NCBI GenBank assembly: GCA_016928775.1
Contig: JAFGKD010000085.1
Coordinates: 1 to 56,843 of the forward strand
From: Candidatus Zhuqueibacterota bacterium
GTDB lineage: Bacteria > Zhuqueibacterota > Zhuqueibacteria > Residuimicrobiales > Krinioviventaceae
Direction: 5' to 3'
DNA length: 56,843 nucleotides
Position numbers and translations under genes: made by a program. This document shows positions 7,228-16,694 of the stretch, one piece after another. Position 1 is the first letter of the stretch, and the number at the start of each line of letters is the position of its first letter. The notes beneath the pieces are model-generated. The model did no database searches, was not told where the DNA came from, and saw only the letters and a program-made list of their open reading frames with translations.

Positions 7228-9441
7228 ATGAAAAGAAGCATCATTTATATGAGCGGATTCACCTTGTTCGTGACAGCATTGTTGGCAGGAGAATATCGGC
7301 CGCAGGGTTTGATGTGCAATTTGTTAGCCAAACCTGAAAGCACTGTCATAAATGATTCTCTTCCACAATTCGGCTGGATATATATCGCTGATCGGGATAA
7401 TGATTTTCAGACAGCCTATCAGATTCTCGTGGCCAGTTCGCTTGATTCGCTGAAAACCGATCGAGGACATGTATGGGACAGCCAAAAAACAACGAGCTCA
7501 CAATCCATAAATATCGCCTATGCCGGGCCGCCCTTGCATGCAAATACTACATATTTCTGGAAAGTAAGAACGTGGAACAGCACGGATGTCGCGAGCGACT
7601 ATTCAGCGCCGCAGCGTTTTCGAACCGGAGAATTCGGCAACAAGCCGGTCACAGATCGATATCCGCTCATCACCAGGCGGATCAGTGCAAAGCGGTTTGT
7701 GCAAAAAAAAAGCTCGGGCCACTATTTTATCGATTTCGGCAAAGCGGCCTTTGGCACTGTTGAAATTCAATTGGGTCAGATTACAAAGCCAACCTCTTTT
7801 ATCGTTCACCTCGGCGAAAAAGTAGCCGATTCGACGACCATCGACCGAAAGCCGGGGGGGACCATTCGATACCGGAAAATACCTGTGCAAACGCTGCCGG
7901 GAACAACTTTTCTTGTCATCACCATTCCGCCGGATGAGCGCAATACCGGCGCGCGCGCGATCAAGATGCCACCCGAGATCGGCGAGGTGATGCCATTTCG
8001 CTATTGCGAAATCGAAAACAGCCCGGTGCAGCTCGATAAAAATGCGGTGACACAAATCGCGGTCACTTATCCTTTTGATGAACACGCCGCTTTTTTTGAA
8101 TGTTCAGATCCGGTACTCAACGATGTCTGGGACCTGTGCAAATATAGCATCAAAGCCACCAGCTTTTGCGGGATTTATGTCGATGGTGACCGGGAACGTA
8201 TTCCATACGAAGCCGATGCCTATATCAACCAGCTCGGTCACTATGGCGTCGATCGCGAGTATTCAATGGCCCGTTACAGTCACGAATATTTAATCCATCA
8301 TGCCACCTGGCCGACCGAGTGGATTTTGCATTCCGTGTTCATGGCGTGGGCGGATTATCTCTATACCGGTGACAAGCGATCGATCCAACGTTATTACGAC
8401 GATTTGAAGGGCAAAACACTTTTAGGATTGGCGCGCGAGGACGGCTTGATCAGCACAAAAACCGGACTGGTGAGTCAGGAGATTTTGGATGCCATTCATC
8501 TGCAAGATACACTTCGAGATATTGTCGATTGGCCGCCGGGCTCATTTATGTTTGGCGGCATTGGGGAACGCGATAATTATCATATGGGCGCAATCAATAC
8601 AGTCGTTAATGCCTTTTATTATCGTGCACTTGTATTGATGCGCCGGATAGCCGCCGCACTCGAAAAAGAAGAGGATGCGATCTTTTTTGAAAATCGGGCT
8701 GCCAAAGTGGCGGCAGCGATCAATGGCAAATTATTCGATGCCCGACAAGGTCTCTACAAAGACTGTGAAGATTCCACACACACCTCTCTGCATGCCAACA
8801 TGTTTCCGCTAGCTTTTGATCTGGTGCCGCCGGCTAAAAAGGCTGATGTTATTCGTTTCATCAAATCGCGTGGTATGGCGTGTAGCGTGTATGGTGCTCA
8901 CTATTTGCTTGAGGCGCTTTATAACGCCGGAGAAGATGAGTATGCGCTCGATTTGATGACCGCACGACACGACCGAAGCTGGCCGCATATGCTCTATCAG
9001 GTAGGCAGTACCATTACGCTGGAAGCGTGGGATATAAAATATAAGAAAAATCTCGACTGGAATCACGCCTGGGGTGCTGCGCCTGCAAATATTATCCCGC
9101 GTCATCTGATCGGCGTCCAACCACTCGAACCGGGATTTTCTGTCATGCAAATCAAACCACAGATTGGTCATTTGACTTTTGCGCGTGCTAAAGTGCCAAC
9201 AATTCGTGGGCCAGTGAAGGTGTTGGTGCAGCAAGACAGGACGAGCTATAAGCTTGAAGTGGCTATCCCCGGGAATTCGATCGCACATATTTATCTTCCA
9301 TCCTTGAATGCCACTGGCAAAGCTACGATCGATGGCGTGGAGCACACAGCTGAAATTTTAGATGGATATGCGGTTTTTAGAAATATTGGCTCAGGCAAGC
9401 ATTCTTTTGTCATGCGAAAAATTAGCGCAAATTTTGACTAA
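7228..9441 (+). CDS. Exported alpha-L-rhamnosidase, glycoside hydrolase family 78
   Basis: 737 residues from the ATG at 7228 (a TTG at 7204 is in frame but leaves the signal peptide internal). The start MKRSIIYMSGFTLFVTALLA is a signal peptide. A fibronectin-like beta domain follows with YQILVASS and TYFWKVRTWN. The (alpha/alpha)6 catalytic region is marked by FECSDPVLNDVWDLCKYS, VDGDRERIPYEADAY and HATWPTEWILHSV, and near the C-terminus by EAWDIKYKKNLDWNHAWGA. GH78 enzymes release terminal L-rhamnose from plant or microbial polysaccharides and glycosides; DGDRERIPYEAD is a variant of the family acid/base motif region. It is shorter than many GH78 proteins. A fucose isomerase in the same window fits deoxy-sugar use. 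Confidence 0.88.
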   Translation: MKRSIIYMSGFTLFVTALLAGEYRPQGLMCNLLAKPESTVINDSLPQFGWIYIADRDNDFQTAYQILVASSLDSLKTDRGHVWDSQKTTSSQSINIAYAGPPLHANTTYFWKVRTWNSTDVASDYSAPQRFRTGEFGNKPVTDRYPLITRRISAKRFVQKKSSGHYFIDFGKAAFGTVEIQLGQITKPTSFIVHLGEKVADSTTIDRKPGGTIRYRKIPVQTLPGTTFLVITIPPDERNTGARAIKMPPEIGEVMPFRYCEIENSPVQLDKNAVTQIAVTYPFDEHAAFFECSDPVLNDVWDLCKYSIKATSFCGIYVDGDRERIPYEADAYINQLGHYGVDREYSMARYSHEYLIHHATWPTEWILHSVFMAWADYLYTGDKRSIQRYYDDLKGKTLLGLAREDGLISTKTGLVSQEILDAIHLQDTLRDIVDWPPGSFMFGGIGERDNYHMGAINTVVNAFYYRALVLMRRIAAALEKEEDAIFFENRAAKVAAAINGKLFDARQGLYKDCEDSTHTSLHANMFPLAFDLVPPAKKADVIRFIKSRGMACSVYGAHYLLEALYNAGEDEYALDLMTARHDRSWPHMLYQVGSTITLEAWDIKYKKNLDWNHAWGAAPANIIPRHLIGVQPLEPGFSVMQIKPQIGHLTFARAKVPTIRGPVKVLVQQDRTSYKLEVAIPGNSIAHIYLPSLNATGKATIDGVEHTAEILDGYAVFRNIGSGKHSFVMRKISANFD

Positions 9442-9471
9442 ATTTAGTGGGATTTTTTCTAAAGATGATTG

Positions 9472-9490
9472 TGTTTACACTACGTAAACA
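9472..9490. promoter_or_regulatory. 19-bp operator-like palindrome upstream of flavodoxin pair
   Basis: TGTTTAC and GTAAACA are perfect inverted 7-mers separated by 5 nt. The left arm overlaps the putative -35 box, a classic repressor position. The regulator is unknown. Confidence 0.5.
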
Positions 9491-9502
9491 GATTGTTATA
9501 TG
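9474..9502 (+). promoter_or_regulatory. Putative promoter of the flavodoxin pair
   Basis: TTTACA (9474-9479) and TATATG (9497-9502) with 17-nt spacing, about 30 nt before the first flavodoxin ATG. Confidence 0.45.
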
Positions 9503-9535
9503 TGGGAGGTGTGATCTTTAGACGTGTGGAGTCCA

Positions 9536-10093
9536 ATGGATACGCTAAGCAAGGAAGTTCTGGTTACGTACAGTAGTGGTTATGGAGCAACAAAAGAAGT
9601 CGCCGAAGAAATTGCTAAAATCCTTTCTGATCAATTGCAGTGTAAAGTCGTTTCAAAGAGTATTCACGAGTGTGAAGGCATCCAGGATTACGATGCAGTT
9701 ATACTTGGTGCTTCCATCCGCGCTGAAAGGCCGTTAGCCAATGCGCGAGATTTTTTTTCAAAACATAAATATGAGCTCGCCCAAAAAAAACTGGCCATCT
9801 TTGTTGTCAGTATTACCGCATCAATTCCGGCCGGTGTTGAAATTGCAAAAAAGCGATATGCATCACAATTGCATAATCGATATCCCTGGCTCTCTCCCAT
9901 GAGCATTGCAGCGTTTGGCGGTAAAGTAGATTTTAGCAAACTAAATCCTGTGATGCAGAATCTTGTCCGAAATGTCATGCAAGAAAAAGGTGTTCGCGGC
10001 AACGGCAGTTTTGACGCGCGTAACTGGGATGACATCCGGGCATGGGCGAAGCAAATTGCATTTCAACTTCAAGAACCATCCATTGTTGTTTAA
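9536..10093 (+). CDS. Flavodoxin-domain protein (HemG-like), first paralogue
   Basis: A 185-residue cytoplasmic protein with a flavodoxin fold of the kind found in menaquinone-dependent protoporphyrinogen oxidase HemG. The N-terminal FMN phosphate loop reads TYSSGYGATKEVAEEIA, followed by DYDAVILGASIRAERPL, KLAIFVVSITASI and AFGGKVDFSKLNP. These are the typical Flavodoxin_5 landmarks. I cannot tell whether it oxidises protoporphyrinogen or another substrate. The ATG at 9536 has GGAG just upstream; the GTG at 9524 is less likely. A close paralogue follows 62 nt downstream, so the pair is probably one transcript with an operator-like palindrome in front. Confidence 0.8.
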   Translation: MDTLSKEVLVTYSSGYGATKEVAEEIAKILSDQLQCKVVSKSIHECEGIQDYDAVILGASIRAERPLANARDFFSKHKYELAQKKLAIFVVSITASIPAGVEIAKKRYASQLHNRYPWLSPMSIAAFGGKVDFSKLNPVMQNLVRNVMQEKGVRGNGSFDARNWDDIRAWAKQIAFQLQEPSIVV

Positions 10094-10155
10094 CTGCCTA
10101 GAATGTGTAAGTTTAATGTTTCATCTGTTTTTTCCATGATGAAGAGATATGGTCA

Positions 10156-10695
10156 ATGGTTATGAAGATTCTTATCACATATAGCAGCGGTTATGGTACG
10201 ACTAAAGAAGTGGCCGAAAGAATTGCTCACATTTTGGCAAGCGACGAAGACTTTGGGGTGACAGTTGAGAGTGTGGACAATATCTCTGAAATCAGGGATT
10301 TTGATGCCATTATCGTTGGCAGCTCGGTCAGAGCTGATCGACCGCTGGCGAACGTGCGCGACTTTTTTGCGCAACACAATATCGAGTTGGCAAAAAAACA
10401 TTTAGCTATCTTTGCTGTTTGCCTGGCGGCAAATTGTTCCGAGGGGCGCGACCGGGTGAAACGGGATTATATCGCACAAATTACCGACAAATATCCCGCT
10501 ATCAAGCCGTTCAGCACCGAAGCATTTGGCGGTAAAATCGATTTCGAACAGCTCAATCCGGTCATGCAACAATTGATGAAAAGAGTTTTAGTGAAAATGG
10601 GCATCGAAGGTGAAGGCAGTGTGGATACAAGAGATTGGGATTTTATCGAATCCTGGGCCGTAGAAGTACGGGATCATCTGCGCCAGGCCGCTTGA
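10156..10695 (+). CDS. Flavodoxin-domain protein (HemG-like), second paralogue
   Basis: A 179-residue paralogue of the preceding gene with the same landmarks: TYSSGYGTTKEVAERIA (FMN loop), DFDAIIVGSSVRADRPLANV, HLAIFAVCLAANC and AFGGKIDFEQLNPVMQQLM. The two proteins align over their full length, so this is a tandem duplication that has since diverged. It has cysteines in the central strand (AVCLAANC) that the first copy lacks. A second ATG lies two codons in. Its stop is only 5 nt from the stop of the convergent larA-like gene, so the two transcripts probably overlap at their ends. Confidence 0.8.
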   Translation: MVMKILITYSSGYGTTKEVAERIAHILASDEDFGVTVESVDNISEIRDFDAIIVGSSVRADRPLANVRDFFAQHNIELAKKHLAIFAVCLAANCSEGRDRVKRDYIAQITDKYPAIKPFSTEAFGGKIDFEQLNPVMQQLMKRVLVKMGIEGEGSVDTRDWDFIESWAVEVRDHLRQAA

Positions 10696-10700
10696 ATAGA

Positions 10701-11951
10701 TCAATTCGTGATGACAGGAAGTGTGATCTGTGCCTCTGGCACAATCAATCCTTTGGCGTGTTGGCCAATCTCTATTCGTGAGAAAGCATCTTCAATCGTC
10801 TTGCAGGGTATCATGCCGATTTTTTTTACAATATCCGATGCAAGGCTCGAAATGAAATAAATTTTAGTCTTTTCCGTTTTTTCCTTCAACGCTAATGCTG
10901 TCTGGCCATTTATCCTGTAATCGTTCAACAGCGCCTGGCCAATCTCCCGTGTTGTGCCATACTCAAAATAGGGAAGAAAGGTTTTTGAGCCAACACCCTC
11001 ACGACACTCGGCTAAAACAACCAACGTTCCGTTCTTTTGGACCGCCTGATAGGCATGATGAATCGATTTGTGTGCCTGAATAAGATTGATGTCTGACGGG
11101 CAACCACCAGCGCTGGCAATGACAATATCCGCCCGCTCGGGCAAAGTACATGTATACAACTTTTCAACAAGAGGAACGAGTTTTTTTTGCGTTTCAAGAA
11201 TCGGTCCGGCCTTGCAGCCGACAATTTCACCATCTTTTGACAAAACAACCTGCAACGACAAGGCGTTGGGCACAAAATCAACAACCTGCGACACATCGAG
11301 ATACACCGGATTTGTTTCCATATTACCATTTTGAGCGTGTGGATGAAATCGCCCGTCTTTGGTGATCGTCAAACTATGATTTTGCCGGATCGTTTCGTAC
11401 GCCGCTACACCGGGCAGCAGCATTTTTGCTCCGCCTCCAAATCCGGCAAAATAATGGTACATTATCGCGTTAATGGTGATGATAAAATCCGCCTCTTTCA
11501 CCATTTTGTTCAAGACAACCAGTGTTCCGTAGCTTGTTTTTCCCAAAAACGTCAGGCGATCGTTCGCAAGGGCGTCGTGTTGAATCGTGGGTATCTGATC
11601 GTAAATATCCGGCGAGATGATTTCTCTAACTGTCGCCTCAGACTGTTGTGCGTGGCTTCCATTGGCGACGAGAATCTTGATGTCCGCCAAAAATTTGTTT
11701 TCGAGATGCTCGATGAGAGGGGGAAGGATTGACGATAAATTACATTTTCTTGTGTGATCCGGTACAATGAAAAGTATGTGGGCTCTTTTATTGATTCGAT
11801 CGGTGAGTTGTGTTGCCAACTTGTTTATGCCACCTTGAATATTCTCTGCTTGCGGGGCAAAAGAAAATGGCACGTTTTTTTGCACAACGTGCCATTCAAT
11901 CGCCTCAGGCGCAACAAAATGAACAAACGAATCACCGTATTTTAATTTCAT
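10701..11951 (-). CDS. larA: LarA-type nickel-dependent lactate racemase family protein
   Basis: A 416-residue LarA-family protein. The family racemises or epimerises 2-hydroxy acids using the nickel pincer cofactor NPN. Expected key residues are in place: PDHTRK (Asp65-Arg68), NGSH (His100), HYFAGFGGGAKMLLPG with His166 and Lys176 (the lysine that tethers the pincer in Lactobacillus LarA), and NHS with His192 as nickel ligand. Length is normal. It is the last gene of a four-gene minus operon; its ATG overlaps the bcp TGA (ATGA), suggesting coupling. The cofactor genes larB, larC and larE are not in the window. The substrate may be a hydroxy acid other than lactate. Confidence 0.88.
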   Translation of the reverse strand: MKLKYGDSFVHFVAPEAIEWHVVQKNVPFSFAPQAENIQGGINKLATQLTDRINKRAHILFIVPDHTRKCNLSSILPPLIEHLENKFLADIKILVANGSHAQQSEATVREIISPDIYDQIPTIQHDALANDRLTFLGKTSYGTLVVLNKMVKEADFIITINAIMYHYFAGFGGGAKMLLPGVAAYETIRQNHSLTITKDGRFHPHAQNGNMETNPVYLDVSQVVDFVPNALSLQVVLSKDGEIVGCKAGPILETQKKLVPLVEKLYTCTLPERADIVIASAGGCPSDINLIQAHKSIHHAYQAVQKNGTLVVLAECREGVGSKTFLPYFEYGTTREIGQALLNDYRINGQTALALKEKTEKTKIYFISSLASDIVKKIGMIPCKTIEDAFSRIEIGQHAKGLIVPEAQITLPVITN

Positions 11952-12424
11952 GTCTTGAGCAGCTCTAAAATTTCTGCGCCGTGTTCGGCAGCTTTGACTT
12001 TATGAAAAGCGTGCTCAATGATGCCATCTTTGCCTATGACAAAAGTCTTGCGAATCATGCCCATATATGTTTTACCATACATGCTTTTTTCACCCCATGC
12101 GCCATAGGATTCTGCCACTGTATGGTCTTCATCTGATAACAACGGAAAGTTCAGATCATATTTGCCAATGAATTTTTCATGTGATTTCAGACTGTCCGGG
12201 CTCACACCCAAAACCATGGTATCCTGGCTTTCAATCGCGGCAAGGTTATCGCGAAACGAACATGCTTCTTTCGTACAGCCCGACGTATCATCTTTGGGAT
12301 AAAAATAGAGGACAACGCGTTTTTTACCTTTATAGGAACTGAGTGATATTGTTTCTCCCGTGCTGGCTGGCAATGAAAAATCGGGTGCCCTGTCACCGGG
12401 TTGCAGATGAACGTTTTCGCTCAT
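11948..12424 (-). CDS. bcp: Thioredoxin-dependent thiol peroxidase (Bcp-type peroxiredoxin)
   Basis: A 158-residue peroxiredoxin that reduces hydrogen peroxide and organic hydroperoxides. The N-terminus has GDRAPDFSLPASTGETISL. The active site DTSGCTKEACSFRDN carries the peroxidatic Cys50 and the Bcp-type resolving Cys55 five residues later. VVLYFYPKDDT and YGAWGEKSMYGKTYMGMIR are Bcp signatures. The ATG at 12424 is preceded by AAGGAG at ideal spacing, so I reject the longer frame to 12493. It is third in the serpin-SDR-bcp-larA operon. Confidence 0.95.
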   Translation of the reverse strand: MSENVHLQPGDRAPDFSLPASTGETISLSSYKGKKRVVLYFYPKDDTSGCTKEACSFRDNLAAIESQDTMVLGVSPDSLKSHEKFIGKYDLNFPLLSDEDHTVAESYGAWGEKSMYGKTYMGMIRKTFVIGKDGIIEHAFHKVKAAEHGAEILELLKT

Positions 12425-12496
12425 ATTTGTCTCCTTTTTGTTCGTGTCAAATAATCGATGAACATAACAGACGACAGGAAAATAAAATTCCATACC

Positions 12497-13402
12497 TCAT
12501 TTTAATGAGTCTTGCAGGTAGGATATTCCTTGTTCAAATGCGGTGAGATGGATTCGCAAATCATACGAAAAAGGTTGGGGATCGCAGATATTATCGCGCG
12601 TCAGCATGGTCAAACGATCCTGGTCTATGGGGGCGGAAGGAAAGATGCTCATCAAGCCCACAAGAATTCGACTCATAAAAATCGGCAGCGGGAAAAGTCG
12701 AACCTTTTTGCCGATGGTTTTTGCAATGGTGCGGAGCTGTTCTTTAAAAGTGAGTGGCTGGGGGCCGCCGACGTCGTATGTTTTGCGAAAGGTTTTTTCA
12801 TGCTTGAGGGCACTGACAAATCCGTTGGCGACATCAAAAACAGAAACAGGTTGATGACGAAAAGTTCGAAAACCAAAATGCGGCATAATACCCAAAGGCA
12901 CTTTTGCGATCATCCTGGCCAACATACTATAAATCGCATCGCCTGGTCCAAAGATAAACGAGGGACGGAAAATTGTATAAAGCAAACCACTCGTTCGAAC
13001 GTAATCTTCAGCCTGGCCCTTGGTTCGATAATAGGGTGTCGAGCCGTTCACATCCGCTCCCAGCGCGCTCATGTGAATGAATCGTTCAATGCCCTGGGCT
13101 TTGGCGAGGTCGACCATGTTTTTTGTGGCTTCAAAATTAAGCTGCGTAAAAGTAATATTTTTTTTCTTGTTCTCTTCGATAATAGCGACGAGGTGAATGA
13201 CCGCATCGCAATTGGTCAACACACCCTCGAGCGATGCCGGATTTGTGACATCACCAATAACGGCTTCCGTACCATCAGCATTGATTTTTTCCGCCTGGCT
13301 GAAATTCCGAACCAGGCAGCGAACCGCAAAGCCCCGGCGCCGTAATTCCTTTAAAATAAAACCGCCAACATAGCCAGTAGCCCCTGTCAGGAAAATTCTC
13401 AT
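12497..13402 (-). CDS. Extended SDR / NDUFA9-type NAD(P)-binding protein
   Basis: A 301-residue atypical short-chain dehydrogenase related to the complex I subunit NDUFA9 and to NAD(P)-dependent epimerases. The Rossmann motif is TGATGYVGG (residues 6-14), followed by DVTNPASLEG, FIHMSALGAD and PYYRTKGQAEDYVRTSGL, where Tyr and Lys match the usual YxxxK region. The end (LFPLPIFMSRILVGLMSIFP) is hydrophobic, as in NDUFA9 relatives that associate with membranes or quinones. Its substrate is unknown. It starts 24 nt after the serpin stop and ends 72 nt before bcp. Confidence 0.85.
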   Translation of the reverse strand: MRIFLTGATGYVGGFILKELRRRGFAVRCLVRNFSQAEKINADGTEAVIGDVTNPASLEGVLTNCDAVIHLVAIIEENKKKNITFTQLNFEATKNMVDLAKAQGIERFIHMSALGADVNGSTPYYRTKGQAEDYVRTSGLLYTIFRPSFIFGPGDAIYSMLARMIAKVPLGIMPHFGFRTFRHQPVSVFDVANGFVSALKHEKTFRKTYDVGGPQPLTFKEQLRTIAKTIGKKVRLFPLPIFMSRILVGLMSIFPSAPIDQDRLTMLTRDNICDPQPFSYDLRIHLTAFEQGISYLQDSLK

Positions 13403-13426
13403 ACACGAAGTTTTTCAATTGGTTGT

Positions 13427-14659
13427 TTATCTGGGATCAATAATTTTGCCTATAAACAAAATAGTCCCGCTGCTTTTTTCCCGTATGCAAAAAATAAATG
13501 GTCGATCAATGCGCATAAAGAATCCGCTTGGCCCGCCGACCGATGTGAGCGAAATGGCCACAGATGTGGCTGCGGCTGCTTCCGTGCCCTCTTCATCGAC
13601 ATCGACAAAAGTTTTATGCAGCACATCGCTGATGAACAGATTTCCATCTTTGTTGATGCCGGTAAAGTCAGCCTGGCGGCTGAAAGCAATCGACATGCCC
13701 ATGGCGGATAAAATGCCGGGGAGCGACTTTTTGTACTCGATTTTAAATTTGGGCATTTGTAGCGTTCCCGGCTGATTTGTCAAAGATCCCATCCAGGATG
13801 CCCAATTTGTGCTATTGAGCCGGGCTAAAATATCATCCACGGATTTATCGTTGTGGGGCAATAAGAGTGTCATTCGAAAGTGCTCGTTGCCGTATGGCAG
13901 ATCAATGGCCTGCATCAGATCATTTTCCAGGTAGGCAAAGTTTTGACTCTTCTGATGCATGAACGGCACCTGCACCCGTTCTGTTTCGGTGATAAAAAAA
14001 GTCTCATCACGCGTCGCAGATTTGTCAAATTCCAGCGTCCATGTTCCCTTGAAATAAATAGCATTGATCACATACATGACGGTCTGCGGCGGGATTTGAT
14101 CAACGATCTTGTCGATTTTACCGTGGGTTTTGTCATCAACCCAGTTGTTGATGGTTTTTGGCGCCGAGGCTGAGCCAAAGTCAAGGGGACTCACTAAAGC
14201 ATTAAAATAGGTCGCGTTCGTATTTTTAAATTCTGCTTCGACCTGAAAATCCGACCGCGACCAGATAGAATTGGCGATTTCAAATTTCACTTTGGGATCA
14301 ATAGTTGTGAGGAGTTCGATCAACGATTGGTAGGCGCGGTTGATCTCTTCGGCGCTCATATTGTCAAATCCCAATGTTTGTCGCATGACAGATTCGGTCT
14401 CTCCGTTTGCGCCATTCAACGTCATGCCCAATGCCATGGAGACGCTGAGCGGTGAAATAAAAATGTTGGCCTCTTTTTCATCTTGTACAACTCGCACAAA
14501 AAGCTCGAGACCAAATTTATCACTCGCTTTGGTTACGCGCTGTTCATTTTGTGTCAAGGCTCTCATTTTTACAGTCTCCGGATCTGTTGATAAATCACGG
14601 CTGCACGCTGACGCCATCAGCACACCAGCTATAGTCAGGAAGACGGCTGTCAATTTCAT
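13427..14659 (-). CDS. Serpin, predicted lipoprotein with inhibitory-type hinge
   Basis: A 410-residue serpin. The signal peptide ends in a lipobox-like MASAC with Cys19, so it is probably anchored in the envelope facing the periplasm or outside. Serpin landmarks include NIFISPLSVSMALGM, NAIYFKGTW, ISDVLHKTFVDVDEEGTEAA and RPFIFCIRE. The reactive-loop hinge EEGTEAAAAT (356-365) is a textbook inhibitory hinge; counting from it, P1-P1' falls near Thr372-Ser373 with Leu371 at P2, which points to elastase- or chymotrypsin-like targets rather than trypsin-like ones. The ATG follows AGGGAG. It leads the operon with SDR, bcp and larA. Confidence 0.95.
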   Translation of the reverse strand: MKLTAVFLTIAGVLMASACSRDLSTDPETVKMRALTQNEQRVTKASDKFGLELFVRVVQDEKEANIFISPLSVSMALGMTLNGANGETESVMRQTLGFDNMSAEEINRAYQSLIELLTTIDPKVKFEIANSIWSRSDFQVEAEFKNTNATYFNALVSPLDFGSASAPKTINNWVDDKTHGKIDKIVDQIPPQTVMYVINAIYFKGTWTLEFDKSATRDETFFITETERVQVPFMHQKSQNFAYLENDLMQAIDLPYGNEHFRMTLLLPHNDKSVDDILARLNSTNWASWMGSLTNQPGTLQMPKFKIEYKKSLPGILSAMGMSIAFSRQADFTGINKDGNLFISDVLHKTFVDVDEEGTEAAAATSVAISLTSVGGPSGFFMRIDRPFIFCIREKSSGTILFIGKIIDPR

Positions 14660-14750
14660 GGCTTCTCCCTTTCTTGTCTATTCAAAAACGGGTTTGTCTG
14701 TTAAATTCGCTCACATGCAAACAAGTTCCCTTTTATTTTGTTGGAAAAAA

Positions 14751-14777
14751 TTACGAGCCACGGATGAAACACAGATA
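14751..14777. repeat. Dispersed CCACGGATGAA-type repeat copy
   Basis: TTACGAGCCACGGATGAAAC is nearly the same as 56752-56771 (TTACAAGCCACGGATGAACG). It lies in the divergent spacer between the serpin operon and lepA. Confidence 0.55.
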
Positions 14778-14791
14778 ATATCAATCTCTTG

Positions 14792-14820
14792 TTGATTCAT
14801 ACTTATTTTTTTAGTATGTT
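14792..14820 (+). promoter_or_regulatory. Possible promoter of the lepA operon
   Basis: TTGATT (14792-14797) and TATGTT (14815-14820) with 17-nt spacing. The spacer contains the palindrome CATACT/AGTATG. Weak support. Confidence 0.3.
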
Positions 14821-14879
14821 AAACGTTTGATTTTTTCGCACAATCCTCAGCATGTTTTAATATATGAATTTTTGCAAAT

Positions 14880-16676
14880 ATGCGACAGAATTATATTCGA
14901 AATTTTTGTATTATCGCTCATATTGATCACGGCAAGTCAACGTTGGCGGATCGGCTGCTCGAGGAGACCGGTACACTCACAAAAGCGGAAATGAAAGACC
15001 AGGTCCTGGACAGCATGGACCTGGAACGCGAGCGCGGCATCACCATCAAAATGCATGCGATCACCATGCGATACAAAGCGGCGGATGGTTTTGACTACAC
15101 ATTGAATCTCATCGACACGCCGGGGCATGTTGATTTCACTTACGAGGTTTCGCGCAGTCTGGCTGCCTGCGAAGGGGCGCTGCTGGTTGTCGATGCTGCA
15201 CAAGGGGTTGAGGCGCAAACTGTCAGCAATCTTTATCTCGCTATTGAGAACGACCTGGAAATCATCCCGATCATCAATAAAATCGATTTGCCGAGCGCGC
15301 AAACCGAGGATGTCAAGCACCAGATTATCGACATTCTCGGCTGCTCTGAAGATGAGATTCTACTGGCCAGTGCCAAAGCTGGCATCGGCATCAAGGAGAT
15401 TTTAGAGGCTGTTATCCGGCGGGTGCCGCCTCCGGCTGGCTCGGAAGACGGACCAACACGTGCCCTTATTTTCGACTCTATGTTTAATTCCTATCGTGGT
15501 GCGGTCGCCTACGTGCGGATTGTTGAGGGTGAAATCCGCAAAGGAAAACAGATACAGTTCATGTCCACCCGAAAAAACTTTGAAGTTCAGGAAGTTGGCA
15601 TTTTACGCATCCAGCTCATAAAGCGCGATGTGTTGAAGTCGGGTGATGTCGGTTATGTCATTGCCGGCGCCAAAGAAGTCAAGGATACCCGGGTCGGAGA
15701 CACGATAACCTCGACCGAGAATCCGGCGCACAAACCATTACCCGGCTATCGTGAGCCCAAATCCATGGTGTTCAGCGGTCTTTTCCCGGCCGATGCTGAA
15801 AATTATGAGGATTTGCGCAACGCCCTTGACAAGCTGGCCCTCAACGATTCCGCGCTGTTTTTTGAACCGGAATCCTCGCTGGCGTTGGGCTTTGGCTTTC
15901 GCTGTGGTTTCCTCGGCTTGCTGCACATGGAAATTATTCAAGAGCGCCTGGAACGCGAGTACCAGCTCGACCTCGTCACGACCGTGCCCAATGTCGAGTT
16001 CCTGTGCCACACAAAAAAGGGCGAGATTCTCACAGTGGATAATCCCGCAAATTTACCCGGCCCGGGCGATATTGACTATGTGGAGGAGCCGTTTATCTCG
16101 GCTAATATTTTCACACCCGCCGAGTATGTGGGAGCTGTTATGACCCTGGCGCGCGAACGGCGCGGACTCTATCGAAATACCGAGTATATAGACAAGACGC
16201 GCGCCAATCTGCATTATCAATTCCCCCTGGCGGAAGTGATTTTTGATTTTTACGATCGCCTGAAATCAATCACAAAAGGTTATGCTTCATTTGACTATGA
16301 GTTTCTCGAATTCCGGCGCGGTGAGGTGGTCAAACTGGATATTTTGCTCAATGGCGAAAAAGTTGATGCGCTCTCTGTTATCGTGCATCGAGATAAAGCC
16401 TACGAATGGGGACGCAAAGTCGCCAGTAAACTGAAAGAGCTCATTCCACGACAGATGTTCCAGGTTGCCATTCAGGCGGCTATCGGCAGCAAGGTCATTG
16501 CGCGCGAAACGGTCAGTGCTCTGCGCAAAAATGTGACCGCCAAATGTTATGGCGGCGATATCACGCGCAAGCGCAAGTTGTTGGAAAGGCAGAAAGAAGG
16601 CAAAAAACGCATGAAACAATTAGGCAGAGTTGAGGTGCCACAAGAGGCGTTTTTGGCTGTTTTAAAAGTGGACTAA
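14880..16676 (+). CDS. lepA: Elongation factor 4 (ribosomal back-translocase LepA)
   Basis: 598 residues, the usual LepA length. This translational GTPase acts on stalled or mistranslocated ribosomes. The G domain shows AHIDHGKST (13-21), [14 protein letters not shown] in switch I, DTPGHVDF and NKIDLPSAQ. LepA-specific regions follow: [15 protein letters not shown] and the C-terminal lysine-rich tail with [20 protein letters not shown]. No SD is evident before the ATG, in contrast to most genes here. It heads a six-gene plus-strand run to hemW; lepA beside lepB and hemW is a common bacterial arrangement. Confidence 0.98.
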   Translation: MRQNYIRNFCIIAHIDHGKSTLADRLLEETGTLTKAEMKDQVLDSMDLERERGITIKMHAITMRYKAADGFDYTLNLIDTPGHVDFTYEVSRSLAACEGALLVVDAAQGVEAQTVSNLYLAIENDLEIIPIINKIDLPSAQTEDVKHQIIDILGCSEDEILLASAKAGIGIKEILEAVIRRVPPPAGSEDGPTRALIFDSMFNSYRGAVAYVRIVEGEIRKGKQIQFMSTRKNFEVQEVGILRIQLIKRDVLKSGDVGYVIAGAKEVKDTRVGDTITSTENPAHKPLPGYREPKSMVFSGLFPADAENYEDLRNALDKLALNDSALFFEPESSLALGFGFRCGFLGLLHMEIIQERLEREYQLDLVTTVPNVEFLCHTKKGEILTVDNPANLPGPGDIDYVEEPFISANIFTPAEYVGAVMTLARERRGLYRNTEYIDKTRANLHYQFPLAEVIFDFYDRLKSITKGYASFDYEFLEFRRGEVVKLDILLNGEKVDALSVIVHRDKAYEWGRKVASKLKELIPRQMFQVAIQAAIGSKVIARETVSALRKNVTAKCYGGDITRKRKLLERQKEGKKRMKQLGRVEVPQEAFLAVLKVD

Positions 16677-16694
16677 ATAGAGCGGAATATCAAG

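Noticed and set aside
10701..14659. Nickel-cofactor synthesis genes expected beside larA
   Set aside because: I looked for LarB, LarC and LarE signatures among neighbours and found none; the neighbours are bcp, SDR and serpin.
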